From DASQPR01 sp963797675 (GTDB lineage Bacteria > Actinomycetota > Actinomycetes > Mycobacteriales > Micromonosporaceae), in the NCBI GenBank assembly GCA_963797675.1, contig CAWCQQ010000002.1, positions 992,001 to 1,056,000 of the forward strand: 64,000 nucleotides of DNA, read 5' to 3'. A program made the position numbers and the translations under genes. The notes under the pieces are model-generated. The model was given only the letters and a program-made list of their open reading frames with translations, was not told the origin of the DNA and searched no databases. How positions within the stretch are numbered: the first letter of the stretch is position 1; each line of letters opens with the position of its first letter. Shown here piece by piece: positions 27,835 through 36,470 of the stretch.

Positions 27835-28266
27835 ATGGGATTTCCCGATCTGATCATGCGGACCGTCGAGATCGCCCATCCACCGGCGAAGGTATGGGCG
27901 GCCATCACCACGGCCGAGGGTCTCGGCACCTGGTTCGGCAATACCGCGACGATCGATCTGCGGCCCGGCGGCGCGGCGCAGATGACGTGGACCAACGGCG
28001 GCAAGGCCAACCTGCGGATCGAGCGGGTCGAAGAGCCGACCGTCTTCGGCTTCACCTGGGGCATCGACGGCTTGCCCGATGACGATCCCCGCCGTACCTA
28101 TGTCGAATTCACGCTGGAGCCGGCCGGTGCCGGCACCCGCCTCACCGTGGTGGAGTCCGGCTTCGCCCAACTGCCGGAGGACGGCTACCGCAAGGCGTTC
28201 GACGGCAACACTCAAGGCTGGGCCAGCGAGCTGGGTGAGCTGGTCGAGTACCTCGATGCCGCCTGA
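27835..28266 (+). CDS. AHSA1/SRPBCC-domain protein
   Basis: 143-residue START-like ligand-binding protein. MRTVEIAHPPAKVWAAITTAEGLGTWFG at the N-terminus and GWASELGELVEYL at the C-terminus match the AHSA1 family often found next to ArsR regulators. GGAGG at 27824-27828 is 6 nt before ATG 27835, which is preferred over an in-frame start at 27790 inside the operators. Its last codons overlap the ArsR gene by 11 nt. The ligand is unknown. Confidence 0.88.
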   Translation: MGFPDLIMRTVEIAHPPAKVWAAITTAEGLGTWFGNTATIDLRPGGAAQMTWTNGGKANLRIERVEEPTVFGFTWGIDGLPDDDPRRTYVEFTLEPAGAGTRLTVVESGFAQLPEDGYRKAFDGNTQGWASELGELVEYLDAA

Positions 28267-28585
28267 CATCGAGGCGATGGCCGAACAGGTCTTCATCGCA
28301 CTGGCCGATCCGAGCCGGCGGGCCATCCTCGCCGCGCTGGCTGCAGGTGGCCCGGCCACGGCGACGAGTCTGGCCGATCGTCTGCCGATAACGCGGCAGG
28401 CGATCGCCAAACACCTTGCCCTGCTGGCCGAGGCTGGCCTGGTGACGGCCGAGCCGGGGGAGCGGCGCCGGGTACGGTACCGGCTCCGCTCCGCCCCGAT
28501 GCAGGTGGCCCAACAGTTTCTGGCCGCGCTGGCCCGGGACTGGGACGGTCAACTCGACGCCCTGAAGGACCATCTCGACCGCTGA
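28256..28585 (+). CDS. ArsR-family winged-helix regulator
   Basis: 109-residue regulator with IALADPSRRAILAALAAGGPATATSLADRLPITRQAIAKHLALLAEAGLV as its winged helix (listed in parts: recognition helix ITRQAIAKHLALL). No metal-binding Cys pair is visible, so it belongs to the non-metal ArsR group that pairs with AHSA1 proteins. ATG 28256 overlaps the upstream gene, and 28277 is an alternative. It probably binds the two operators at 27770-27814 and represses its own unit. Confidence 0.9.
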   Translation: MPPDIEAMAEQVFIALADPSRRAILAALAAGGPATATSLADRLPITRQAIAKHLALLAEAGLVTAEPGERRRVRYRLRSAPMQVAQQFLAALARDWDGQLDALKDHLDR

Positions 28586-28621
28586 GGAACGCACGTTTCG
28601 CGCCTCGGATACCGTACGGCC

Positions 28622-29005
28622 ATGGCGTTGCATTGGACCCTCGGCTGTGATGCCTGTGATCCACAGGGGATTGCTGAGTTCTGGGCCAAGGCGCTCGGCT
28701 ATGTCATGGAGCCGGGCTATCAGGACCCGCACGGTGCCTCGATCGTCGATCCGGACGGTAAGGGTCCGGCCATCGGCTTCCTCAAAGTGCCGGAGGGCAA
28801 GACAGCGAAGAATCGGATGCACATTGACATCCGGGTCGCTGGAGAGCCGCCGTGGGAGATGGTCGAGCGCGAGCAACGCATCCGCGTGAAGGCCGCCGAA
28901 CTGCTTGCCGCCGGAGCGACGTTCGTGCGCGAAGAGTTCTACGGCGAGGACCTGGGCCACGTCGTCATGCTCGATCCGGAAGGAAACGAGTTCTGCGTCG
29001 GGTGA
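28622..29005 (+). CDS. VOC (glyoxalase-like) superfamily protein
   Basis: 127-residue single VOC domain: ALHWTLGCDACDPQGIAEFWAKALGY, RMHIDIRV, and GHVVMLDPEGNEFCVG, where His and Glu occupy the usual metal positions. It starts 36 nt after ArsR and may be read through from it. The reaction is unknown; this glyoxalase-like subgroup is widespread in actinobacteria without assigned function. Confidence 0.82.
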   Translation: MALHWTLGCDACDPQGIAEFWAKALGYVMEPGYQDPHGASIVDPDGKGPAIGFLKVPEGKTAKNRMHIDIRVAGEPPWEMVEREQRIRVKAAELLAAGATFVREEFYGEDLGHVVMLDPEGNEFCVG

Positions 29006-29062
29006 CGGGGACGCTGTGAATCCGTCAAACCGTGAAATACGTCCGGTGGTAGACGGGTCACC

Positions 29063-29088
29063 GCCCATCCCGTCACGACGGGATGGGC
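29063..29088. terminator. Hairpin between convergent genes
   Basis: GCCCATCCCGT and ACGGGATGGGC form an 11-bp perfect stem with a 4-nt loop, located between the VOC gene (+) and the membrane gene (-). Confidence 0.8.
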
Positions 29089-29105
29089 GACTCTCCGACC
29101 GGCGG

Positions 29106-29480
29106 TCATTCAACGAGACCGCCGGCGTTGCGGCGTAGCAGGATGAGGGCGACGACGGTCGCCACGATGACGAATCCCTCGACGATCATGACCCAAGCAG
29201 GGGCGGCGAGAAAGAACGCGGGTACGGCCAGCAGTGCGGAGATGATCCGGACGGCCACGATCGTGCGGAGCGCGCCGCGGCTGCCCCGCCCGGCCGGCAC
29301 GAGCGCGACCAACGTGATGAGTCCGAGCGCGGCAACGCCGAGGCTGACGGCGAGTGGCGGCGGGTCAGTGGATCCGATCGCGCCGACGAGTGCGACATCG
29401 ATCAGTCCGAGCACGGCGAAGATCGCGGTGGTGGTGCCGGTGAGCAGTGAGGGGCGGATAACCGCCTCATGTGTGGTCAT
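29106..29480 (-). CDS. Small membrane protein, four predicted helices
   Basis: 124 residues with four hydrophobic segments: AIFAVLGLIDVALVGAIG, AVSLGVAALGLITLVALV, IVAVRIISALLAVPAFFLA and WVMIVEGFVIVATVVALILL. I do not recognise the family. The ATG overlaps the stop of the preceding membrane gene by 4 nt (ATGA), so the two are coupled and may form a complex. Confidence 0.75.
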   Translation of the reverse strand: MTTHEAVIRPSLLTGTTTAIFAVLGLIDVALVGAIGSTDPPPLAVSLGVAALGLITLVALVPAGRGSRGALRTIVAVRIISALLAVPAFFLAAPAWVMIVEGFVIVATVVALILLRRNAGGLVE

Positions 29481-30166
29481 GGCGATTCCTTCCGGGTAGA
29501 TGAGTCAGTCATGGAGGTCCGGCTCGCGGCTGGGCTAACCGGACCCGCCGCCGGCGCCGGGCGTACCAGCGCCGCGATGCCGACGGCGATGAATGCGAGG
29601 AACTGTGGGGCCGGCAGTGCGCCCCGGAACGCGGCGTACTGGCCTAGCAACAGGACGGTCGCGGCCAGGAAGGCGTAGCCCGTCCACGTCGGCAGCGCCC
29701 GGGTACGCAGGATCGCCACTCCGATACAGCCCATCGCGGCCGGTGCCAGTAGGGCGAAGTACGCCGTACTGAGGCCGTCCGCCCAGTGCTGGATGCCGAG
29801 GTACCAGTCGGGCAGCCCGGGGGAGCCGACCAGGGTACTGGAGACGGCCAGGTCGTAGGTTGTCGAGGCGAGGCCGAGCGCGCTGCCGACAACGTAGAAC
29901 CCCCGGCCCACCCGAGCCAGATCCGTGTCGAGGACGGCGGCGAGGAGTTCGACCGCGGCGAGCCCGGCGACGATGGACAGCGTGATCAGCCAGGTCGATG
30001 CGAACCACGCCGTGCGGTGCGCCGCCGCCGTGTTCATCACATCGGTGACCGACCCGCCCCAGGTCGGCAGGATCGGCGGGTCGAGGACACCGGCGAGGAA
30101 CAATACGCCGGACAGGATGAGCAGAATGCCCATCGCGCGACGACGGATGCTGATTGATGTGGCCAT
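29477..30166 (-). CDS. Multi-spanning membrane protein of unknown function
   Basis: 229 residues with about six hydrophobic helices: MGILLILSGVLFLAGVL, WLITLSIVAGLAAVELLAAVL, VGSALGLASTTYDLAVS, YFALLAPAAMGCIGVAIL, YAFLAATVLLLGQYAAF and FLAFIAVGIAALV. A polar tail rich in Ser, Thr and Ala follows. It resembles DUF4386-like actinobacterial membrane proteins but I cannot confirm this. It lies downstream of, and on the same strand as, the two-component genes; a 92-nt gap separates them. Confidence 0.75.
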   Translation of the reverse strand: MATSISIRRRAMGILLILSGVLFLAGVLDPPILPTWGGSVTDVMNTAAAHRTAWFASTWLITLSIVAGLAAVELLAAVLDTDLARVGRGFYVVGSALGLASTTYDLAVSSTLVGSPGLPDWYLGIQHWADGLSTAYFALLAPAAMGCIGVAILRTRALPTWTGYAFLAATVLLLGQYAAFRGALPAPQFLAFIAVGIAALVRPAPAAGPVSPAASRTSMTDSSTRKESP

Positions 30167-30258
30167 GACATCGACGTTAGGTACGCCGACCGCCGGACAG
30201 AACGAGGTGCGCCGCAGATCCGGGTGCGGTCTTCCGCGCCTCGGGGTTCCGGAAAGTC

Positions 30259-30954
30259 TCAGGTTCGCAAGCCGGCGTCGCGCAGGAAGGCGAGCACTGC
30301 GGTCACGCGGCGGTGCGACTGGTGTTCGGTGGTCAGCCCGAGCTTGGTGAAGATGGCGTTGACGTGTTTCTCGACCGATGATTCGGACAGATGCAGTTCG
30401 GTCGCGATGCCGGCGTTGCCGCGTCCCTGCGCCATCTCGCGCAACACGTCGAGTTCGCGAGGTGTCAGGTCGGTCAGTGCCGAGGCGTGCAGCCGGGTCC
30501 TTGCGTGGACCAGCGCCTCGACCACTTGCGGGTCGATCACCGATCCGCCGCGGCTGACCTCGCGCAGCGCGTCGAGAAGCCGGGCGACCTCGCCGATGCG
30601 GTCCTTGAGCAGGTACGCGAGACCGGCGGTGCCGTTGCGGAACAGCGCGAATGCGTACGACTCGTCGGAGTACTGGGAGAGCACCACGACACCAATCCGC
30701 GGGTATGTCGCCTTGATCGCGTGTGCGGCGTCGATGCCCTCCATGCCGTGTGGCCCGCTGTCGTCACCGATGGGCATTCGAATGTCGGTCAGCACCGCGT
30801 CCGGGCGCAGCCGTTCGATCGCGGCGAGCAGCTCGGGTCCCGACCCGACCGCCGCCTCGACGATGACGTCGCCCGAGTCCTCGAGCAGGCGGCGGACTCC
30901 TTCGCGTACGAGATAGTTGTCGTCCGCCATGACGATCCGCAGCGATTCAGACAC
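30259..30954 (-). CDS. NarL/FixJ-type response regulator
   Basis: 231-residue response regulator. The receiver domain has acidic DD at 11-12, the phosphoacceptor Asp57 in LTDIRMP, and the conserved Lys in YLLKDRIGEVA. The C-terminal LuxR-type helix-turn-helix is LTPRELDVLREMAQG through SESSVEKHVNAIFTKLG. GTG 30954 has GGGAGG 6 nt upstream and overlaps the kinase stop by 8 nt; a TTG at 30972 is the longer alternative. It is the partner of the adjacent kinase. Confidence 0.94.
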   Translation of the reverse strand: MSESLRIVMADDNYLVREGVRRLLEDSGDVIVEAAVGSGPELLAAIERLRPDAVLTDIRMPIGDDSGPHGMEGIDAAHAIKATYPRIGVVVLSQYSDESYAFALFRNGTAGLAYLLKDRIGEVARLLDALREVSRGGSVIDPQVVEALVHARTRLHASALTDLTPRELDVLREMAQGRGNAGIATELHLSESSVEKHVNAIFTKLGLTTEHQSHRRVTAVLAFLRDAGLRT

Positions 30955-33040
30955 CGCGAGCCTCCCGATCAACTGGACCGTGATCGACCGGACCGTGATC
31001 GACCGGAATGTGTACCCGGACCGACGTACCGAGGCCGATGCTGCTGGTGATCATGACCGACCCACCCACTGTGTCGAGTCGGTCGGTCAAGCCCGCGAGC
31101 CCCAGCCCGCGCGGCCGGGACGAGTCGAAGCCGCAACCGTCGTCGCGGATCACCAGGCCGAGGGATCCGTCCTGCCGGTCGAGTGAGACCTCGACCTCGG
31201 TCGCACGTGCGTGCTTGACCACATTGGTCAGTGCTTCGGCGAGCACGTACCAAGCGGTCGATTCGATGTGCTCCGGGAACCGTACGCCGCGCAGGCTGGC
31301 ATCGGCGCGCACCGCCATCGGTACCGCGAGGCGGCTCGCCTGCGCCTCGACCGCCTCCAGCAGGCCACGGTCGGACAGGACCGGCGGATGGATGGCGTAC
31401 GCAATCTCCCGCACATCACGTAGCGCCGCCGCGAGGTCGCGCTGCACGCTCTCCAGCGAGTCGACCACGCCGGTGTCACCCCGGCGGAGCTGCGCTCGGA
31501 TCAGCCCGATCTTTGCAGAGAGCGCGACGATCTCCTGCTGGACGCCATCGTGCAAGACCTGCTGGATCCGGCGCCGCTCGACGTCCTGCGCCTGTACGAC
31601 CCGATCCCGGGAGGCGGCGAGTTCCCGTGTCTGATGGCGTAGTTCCGCGTCCAGGTGCAGGTTCTGTATGCCGGCTCCCGCTTGAGCCGCGAAGTAGGCA
31701 AGAAGTCGCCGGTCCTCGTCGAGCAGGGGCCCGTCCCGGCGGAGCCCGCACTCGATCCGCCCGAGGGTGATGCCGTGGTAGGCGATCGGCACGGCGGCGG
31801 CCACCTCGTCGGTCGGCGTTCCGTCGGTGACCGTACGCAGCGCTCCGATCGTGGGCTCGATGCACACGCGAGCCCAGGTCAGGTCGAGGCTCCGCCGGAT
31901 TTCGCCGGCCAGATCGCCGAGCAACTGGATCGAGCCGGGCGTACGGGTCAGGCTCTCGCCGAAACGGCTCAAGCGGGCGTACCCGGCCAGCCGCGCGCCA
32001 AAAACCCACCGGTCAGCCGCAGTCACCAGCCGCCGTCGGAGCGCCTCGCATCCGATCGCGACAACGACCGCGACCACCACTGCAATGCCGACCGGCGCGA
32101 TCAGGCTGACCAGCAGGCCGGCACAGACCGCGAGGACGGCCAGTAGGACCGTAATGGAGGCACCGACGATCAGGCGGACCAAACGCCGGCGGGACGGCTC
32201 GTCGATGCCGAACACACCGGTGTAGAACAGCGCCCCGAGCAGCGACCCGAGCGTGGTGGTCAGCGCGAGCGGGGTCAGGACCACAGCACCGATCGTGGCG
32301 ATGATCGTGTGCACGTCGGAGAGCCACCAGATCATCAGCAGCAACGGGATCCACAGCATGAGCGACACCGTCGTGCCGAGCAGCAGCCATCGGATCTGCC
32401 GCCGCTGGGCCGGCGCGCTGCGAAGATAGCGCAGCGCCAGCATCCCGAGACCGACGATCATCCAGAACGGATAGATCCGGTACACGAATTCCGACGGACC
32501 ACCCCAGGATGAGAGCGCGTGCACCGACAGGGCGCTGCGCACGATCGGTGCGTTCTCCTCGGGTATGTCGCCGAGACCCACATTGCTCGCGCTGACCGCA
32601 TCGATCAGCGGGCACAGGAGCCCGACCAGGCCGACGACCCACATCGCCGCGCGCTCGTACGACCGTTCCACTCGGCCGGACGGGAACAGACCGATCAGCC
32701 CGACGCCGGCGAAGACCGTGCCGGTACCCGCCCACTGCCGCACGATCGCCAGCGCCGCGGTAACCGATGACGTCGTGCCGAGGTGCCGGGCGGCCATCGG
32801 AAGGAAGATGTCACCGAGGGTAACCTCCGCGAGGAACGCGACACTGAGCCCCAGAAGCCACCAGACCACGCGATTGTCCGGCCGGCGCAGGAAGCCGACC
32901 AGCGCGACCGCGTAGAAGGGCAGCGGCCCGATCGCGATCCAGGCCGCCTCGGAGCCGGCGCCGGTGGCCGCGCACACGATGAACGAGGCAGCCAGCAGCG
33001 CGCCGCCGATGGCGGCGACCGTCGCGAAGATGACCCGCAC
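30947..33040 (-). CDS. NarX-type membrane histidine kinase
   Basis: 697-residue sensor. The N-terminal half has about nine to ten hydrophobic helices, without a large extracellular domain. A GAF-like region follows (from LGDLAGEIRRSLDLTWARVC), then the HisKA_3 dimerisation box ERRRIQQVLHDGVQQE with His497, and an HATPase with ALTNVVKHARA and DDGCGFD. The C-terminus ends in a short repeated peptide, PVDHGPVDHGPVD. GTG 33040 is the start. Signal unknown; the polytopic input region suggests a membrane-derived cue. Confidence 0.92.
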   Translation of the reverse strand: MRVIFATVAAIGGALLAASFIVCAATGAGSEAAWIAIGPLPFYAVALVGFLRRPDNRVVWWLLGLSVAFLAEVTLGDIFLPMAARHLGTTSSVTAALAIVRQWAGTGTVFAGVGLIGLFPSGRVERSYERAAMWVVGLVGLLCPLIDAVSASNVGLGDIPEENAPIVRSALSVHALSSWGGPSEFVYRIYPFWMIVGLGMLALRYLRSAPAQRRQIRWLLLGTTVSLMLWIPLLLMIWWLSDVHTIIATIGAVVLTPLALTTTLGSLLGALFYTGVFGIDEPSRRRLVRLIVGASITVLLAVLAVCAGLLVSLIAPVGIAVVVAVVVAIGCEALRRRLVTAADRWVFGARLAGYARLSRFGESLTRTPGSIQLLGDLAGEIRRSLDLTWARVCIEPTIGALRTVTDGTPTDEVAAAVPIAYHGITLGRIECGLRRDGPLLDEDRRLLAYFAAQAGAGIQNLHLDAELRHQTRELAASRDRVVQAQDVERRRIQQVLHDGVQQEIVALSAKIGLIRAQLRRGDTGVVDSLESVQRDLAAALRDVREIAYAIHPPVLSDRGLLEAVEAQASRLAVPMAVRADASLRGVRFPEHIESTAWYVLAEALTNVVKHARATEVEVSLDRQDGSLGLVIRDDGCGFDSSRPRGLGLAGLTDRLDTVGGSVMITSSIGLGTSVRVHIPVDHGPVDHGPVDREARGV

Positions 33041-33171
33041 GCCTCATTGTCCAGCCGTTCGGCCGCGCCGCGCCAGGCGGTCAACCGGAAGGCGGCATGG
33101 AGGCCAACCGCAGCCCGCCGGGCGGCCCGCACGGTTAACGCGAGAAGGTACGGCACCTTAGCGTTGCCGGT

Positions 33172-33822
33172 GTGGATGACATCACGGCACGTGGCTGGGC
33201 GTACGCCGCGGCGTACGCAGGCTTCATCGCCAACGGGCTGTTCCTGGCGTTCTATGCCGCGTTCTCGGCGCAGGGCTTCGACGAACCCCATGGCGTCGCG
33301 GCGGCCCTCGGGACGGCCTCCGACGCGGCCGGCGTACCGCAGAACGCGCTGCTGATCCCGGTCGCCCTGGTCGTCTACGGCTACCTCAGCCCGCATCAGC
33401 GGGCCGACCGGATTCTCGCCGCGTGCGGCGTCGTGGTCTTCGCCGTGGTCGCCGCGTGCGGCGTTCTGACCGTCGCGGGACTCCTCGACGGCGTCAGTTG
33501 GGTGAGCATCGCCGGCGTCTTCGCCTCTGTGCTCTGGCTACTCGCCATCGGCATCCGCGGCGCTCGGCTGCCTGATGCGGCCCTCGCCCGCACCGCCCGC
33601 CTCGGCCGGACCCTCGTCACCGGGATGCTCGCCGGCGGCCTGGTCACGCTGATCGGCTTCGGTATCGACGTGACGTCGATCGCCTGGCTCGGCCTCGTGC
33701 TCGGCGCGCTGGCCTGGCTCGCGATTCCGTTCTGGGTGCTGGCGCTGGGCCGGTCGCTTAACCCGACACGCAGCACCGCATCTACCGCGCTGACACCTTC
33801 CGCCGAACGGAGCGACGCATGA
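33172..33822 (+). CDS. Membrane protein of unknown function
   Basis: 216 residues with five to six hydrophobic helices, including YAAAYAGFIANGLFLAFYAAF, ALLIPVALVVYGYL, VVVFAVVAACGVLTVAGLL and SIAWLGLVLGALAWLAIPFWVLAL. GTG 33172 is the best start; it is divergent from the sensor kinase across 131 bp. Its stop overlaps the next gene's ATG (ATGA), so the two are coupled. The family is not recognised. Confidence 0.72.
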   Translation: MDDITARGWAYAAAYAGFIANGLFLAFYAAFSAQGFDEPHGVAAALGTASDAAGVPQNALLIPVALVVYGYLSPHQRADRILAACGVVVFAVVAACGVLTVAGLLDGVSWVSIAGVFASVLWLLAIGIRGARLPDAALARTARLGRTLVTGMLAGGLVTLIGFGIDVTSIAWLGLVLGALAWLAIPFWVLALGRSLNPTRSTASTALTPSAERSDA

Positions 33823-34448
33823 TAACCACCCACCCGGGTAGCAGCCTGACGATCGGCCGCATCCGCTTCATCCTGGTCGGCGCGGTCCTCGGACTCACGT
33901 GGGCGGCCAGCTTGCGTGGCTTCATGATGGTGTTGGCCGGTCCGGATTCGACCTTCACGTTCAGCGGCACCTTCGGGATCATCATCCCGACCGGCATCGT
34001 CGTCGGCGCGCTTCTGGGCTGGGCCGAACACCAACGTCGCATCGGTCCCCAGCACCAGTTGCTCATCATGGCTCCGCTACTGGTGGGCATCATCCCGAAC
34101 GTCGCCATCGGGGAATTCGACGCCGGCCCGATCGGCCTCGCCGTACTCGCGATGGTAGGAGGCTACGCGGTGTCCGGCCGTGGCCCGCTGTCGGCGCGGA
34201 TCGTGGCCGGCATCGTCAACCTTTCCGGCATAGCCGTCACGTTCCTGGCATCCAAGCCCTACCCGGACCTCAGCTACACCACCCCGCACGGCGCCTGGTT
34301 CGACACTCTGGCGGCATCCCTCGGCGTGACGTTCGCCCTGGCCTGCTCCATCCCGATGCGGCGGCCGGACATCAGCGCTGACGCCGGTGATCGGACCCGG
34401 ATGTCTGGGCTGGTGCACGCCAAGGAACTGCACGCCAAAGAAGTCTGA
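33819..34448 (+). CDS. Membrane protein of unknown function
   Basis: 209 residues with about six hydrophobic segments, for example IRFILVGAVLGLTWAASL, FGIIIPTGIVVGALLGWAE, LLIMAPLLVGIIPNVAIG and IGLAVLAMVGGYAV, and a polar tail. No family was recognised. It is translationally coupled to the preceding membrane gene. Confidence 0.75.
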   Translation: MITTHPGSSLTIGRIRFILVGAVLGLTWAASLRGFMMVLAGPDSTFTFSGTFGIIIPTGIVVGALLGWAEHQRRIGPQHQLLIMAPLLVGIIPNVAIGEFDAGPIGLAVLAMVGGYAVSGRGPLSARIVAGIVNLSGIAVTFLASKPYPDLSYTTPHGAWFDTLAASLGVTFALACSIPMRRPDISADAGDRTRMSGLVHAKELHAKEV

Positions 34449-34481
34449 GAATCCGCCACGACGCGTACGCTGCGCGGAAGG

Positions 34482-35261
34482 TCATGGCTTGGTGGCCGTG
34501 ATGTATCCGAATTCGTTGACCAGGCGCAGACCCGATCGTGCGTCGACCAGCGGTGCCAGGGCCTCTGCCAGGGCATCGGCGAAGTGTTGCCGGCCGACAT
34601 GTTCGATGGCCGGAAACGACGGCCCGGCCGCGCTCAACGCCCGGACCGCAAGGTCGAGGTCGGGCCACTCGGCGGTGACGGTCACCGCGCCGCGGCCATC
34701 GACCTCGAGCCCGGCGGCCTCGATCATCGCTTCTACGACGCCGGGCCGTCCGGTGCCTCCTTGGACCATCGTGGCCTGGGCGTGACTGGGCGGAGACAGC
34801 GTGGCCACGGTGACGAAGTAGGGCAGGAGACCCAGTCGGGCCGGCTTTCCCCAGAACGTCATCCCGAACCGGCCGCCGGGCGCGAGTACTCGACGTGCTT
34901 CGCCCAGCGCCGGTTCGCATCCCGCCCAGATTCCGTTGAAGCTGGTCACAACATCGAAACTCTGGTCGGGGAACGGCAGCGCGAACATGTCTCCGACCCG
35001 CAGATCGGCTGCCGGGCTGCGCGCGCCGGCGATCGTGATCAACTCGGTGGACGCGTCCAGGCCGCTGGCCGCCGCTCCCCGTGCCTCGGCGACCGCTACG
35101 GCGTACCCGGACCCGCAGGCCACATCGAGGAGACGAACGCCGGCCGTGACGTCGAGTTCGTCGAAGAGCCGGTCATTCGCCGGCCGCGCGTACGGCTCCA
35201 TCAGGTACGCCCAATCACGTGCCTGGGCACCCCATGCCGCTCCGGCCTCCTGCCATCCCAT
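34482..35261 (-). CDS. Class I SAM-dependent methyltransferase (UbiE-like)
   Basis: 259-residue methyltransferase with motif I LLDVACGSGYAVAVAEA, acidic residue in GLDAS, and the post-motif RVLAPGGRFGMTFWG. ATG 35261 (MGWQEAGAAWG) matches how these proteins usually begin; the longer open frame upstream belongs to the next gene's C-terminal region. Substrate unknown. It follows the winged-helix methyltransferase by 52 nt on the same strand. Confidence 0.85.
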   Translation of the reverse strand: MGWQEAGAAWGAQARDWAYLMEPYARPANDRLFDELDVTAGVRLLDVACGSGYAVAVAEARGAAASGLDASTELITIAGARSPAADLRVGDMFALPFPDQSFDVVTSFNGIWAGCEPALGEARRVLAPGGRFGMTFWGKPARLGLLPYFVTVATLSPPSHAQATMVQGGTGRPGVVEAMIEAAGLEVDGRGAVTVTAEWPDLDLAVRALSAAGPSFPAIEHVGRQHFADALAEALAPLVDARSGLRLVNEFGYITATKP

Positions 35262-35313
35262 ATCGCTGGCTCCTCGTGTCGGTTGGTCCGGTCGTGCTCG
35301 GGCTCCGGCTCCT

Positions 35314-36384
35314 TCAGGGCCGGGCCTCGATGATGACGTTGATCGGCGTCGTGGTCGCGACCCGTACGGAGCCGAAGCCGGCCTCGGTCGAGGATCTCGT
35401 TCAGGCGGCCGGTACCCGCCTGGTTCCCCAGCCCGAGTTGGCCGTCCTGCGCCAACGAGCCGGGCAGGCAGATGGCCGTGGAGGCCGCGTAGAACAGCCG
35501 GCCGAGGGGGTGGTGGTTGTCCTCCGGGCGGTCGGCGGCGGCCGGTTCGACCAGCAGCAGTGTTCCGCCGGGGCGCAGTGCCTGCCGGATGTGGCGGGCC
35601 GCACCGAGCGGGTCGCCCATGTCGTGGAGGCAGTCGAACAGGCAGATCAGGTCGTACTGGTCGGGGAAGTCCAGCGCCCCGGCGACCTCGAAGGTCACGT
35701 TGGAGTCGACGCCGGCGTGCGCGGCTCGGCTGCGGGCCGTGGCGATCGAGGTGTCGTGGTAGTCGAATCCGACGAAAGTGCTGTTCGGGTAGGCCTGGCC
35801 CATGAGCATGGTCGCCGCGCCGTAGCCGCAGCCGACGTCGGCGACCGCGGATGCCCTGGTCGCAGCCGGTCGACGACGCCGTCGAGGGCGGGTAGCCATG
35901 CCTGGACCAGGTTGGCCTGGTATCCGGGGCGGAAGAACCGCTCGGTGCCGGTGAACAGTCGCTGGTCGTGTTCGTGCCAGCCGATGCCGGCACCGGTGCG
36001 GAACGCCTCGACGAGCCGCTGCTCGTCGGCCCACGCCGCAGCGACGAAGTCGAATCCGCCGAGCATGAAGGTCGGGCTGTCCTCGTCGGCGAGCAGCAGG
36101 GCGTGCTCGGCCGGCAGCGTGAACGTTGACGTGTTCGGGTCGTAGCGGACCCAGCCGGCGGCGGCCTGGTTGTGCAGCCATTCGCGTAGGTAGCGTTCGG
36201 CCAGCCCGGTCTTCGCGGCCAGGTCGACGGAGGTCACCGGCGTGGCGTCGCTCATCGCGCGGTAGAGCCCGAGCCGGTCGCCGATGTGGATGAGGACGGC
36301 CGACAGCGCGGCGCCCAGGTCACCGATCAGGTGGTGGACGAACTGGTCGACGGCGGTCTGATCGAGTGTTGATGTGGTCTCCAT
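35314..36384 (-). CDS. Winged-helix/SAM methyltransferase (two frame changes)
   Basis: A protein of about 356 residues in three frames. The N-terminal part is a winged-helix dimerisation-type domain (TSVDLAAKTGLAERYLREWL), followed by WLPALDGVVDRL. After a frame change near 35850-35865 comes the SAM motif VADVGCGYGAATMLMGQ and LICLFDCLHDMGDPLG. After a second change near 35385, where one extra base follows NEIL, the true end TEAGFGSVRVATTTPINVII is restored, with a stop at 35314. This architecture is common in actinobacteria as putative O-methyltransferases. The breaks look like indel errors, because all expected motifs are intact. Confidence 0.82.
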
Positions 36385-36470
36385 GAGGTTGCCTCCTGGT
36401 AGATGGGTTCAACCAGATAGGCGCCAGAACGACGGGTCTACCCGCCAGATCGAATCTGGCGGGGCGCCAG

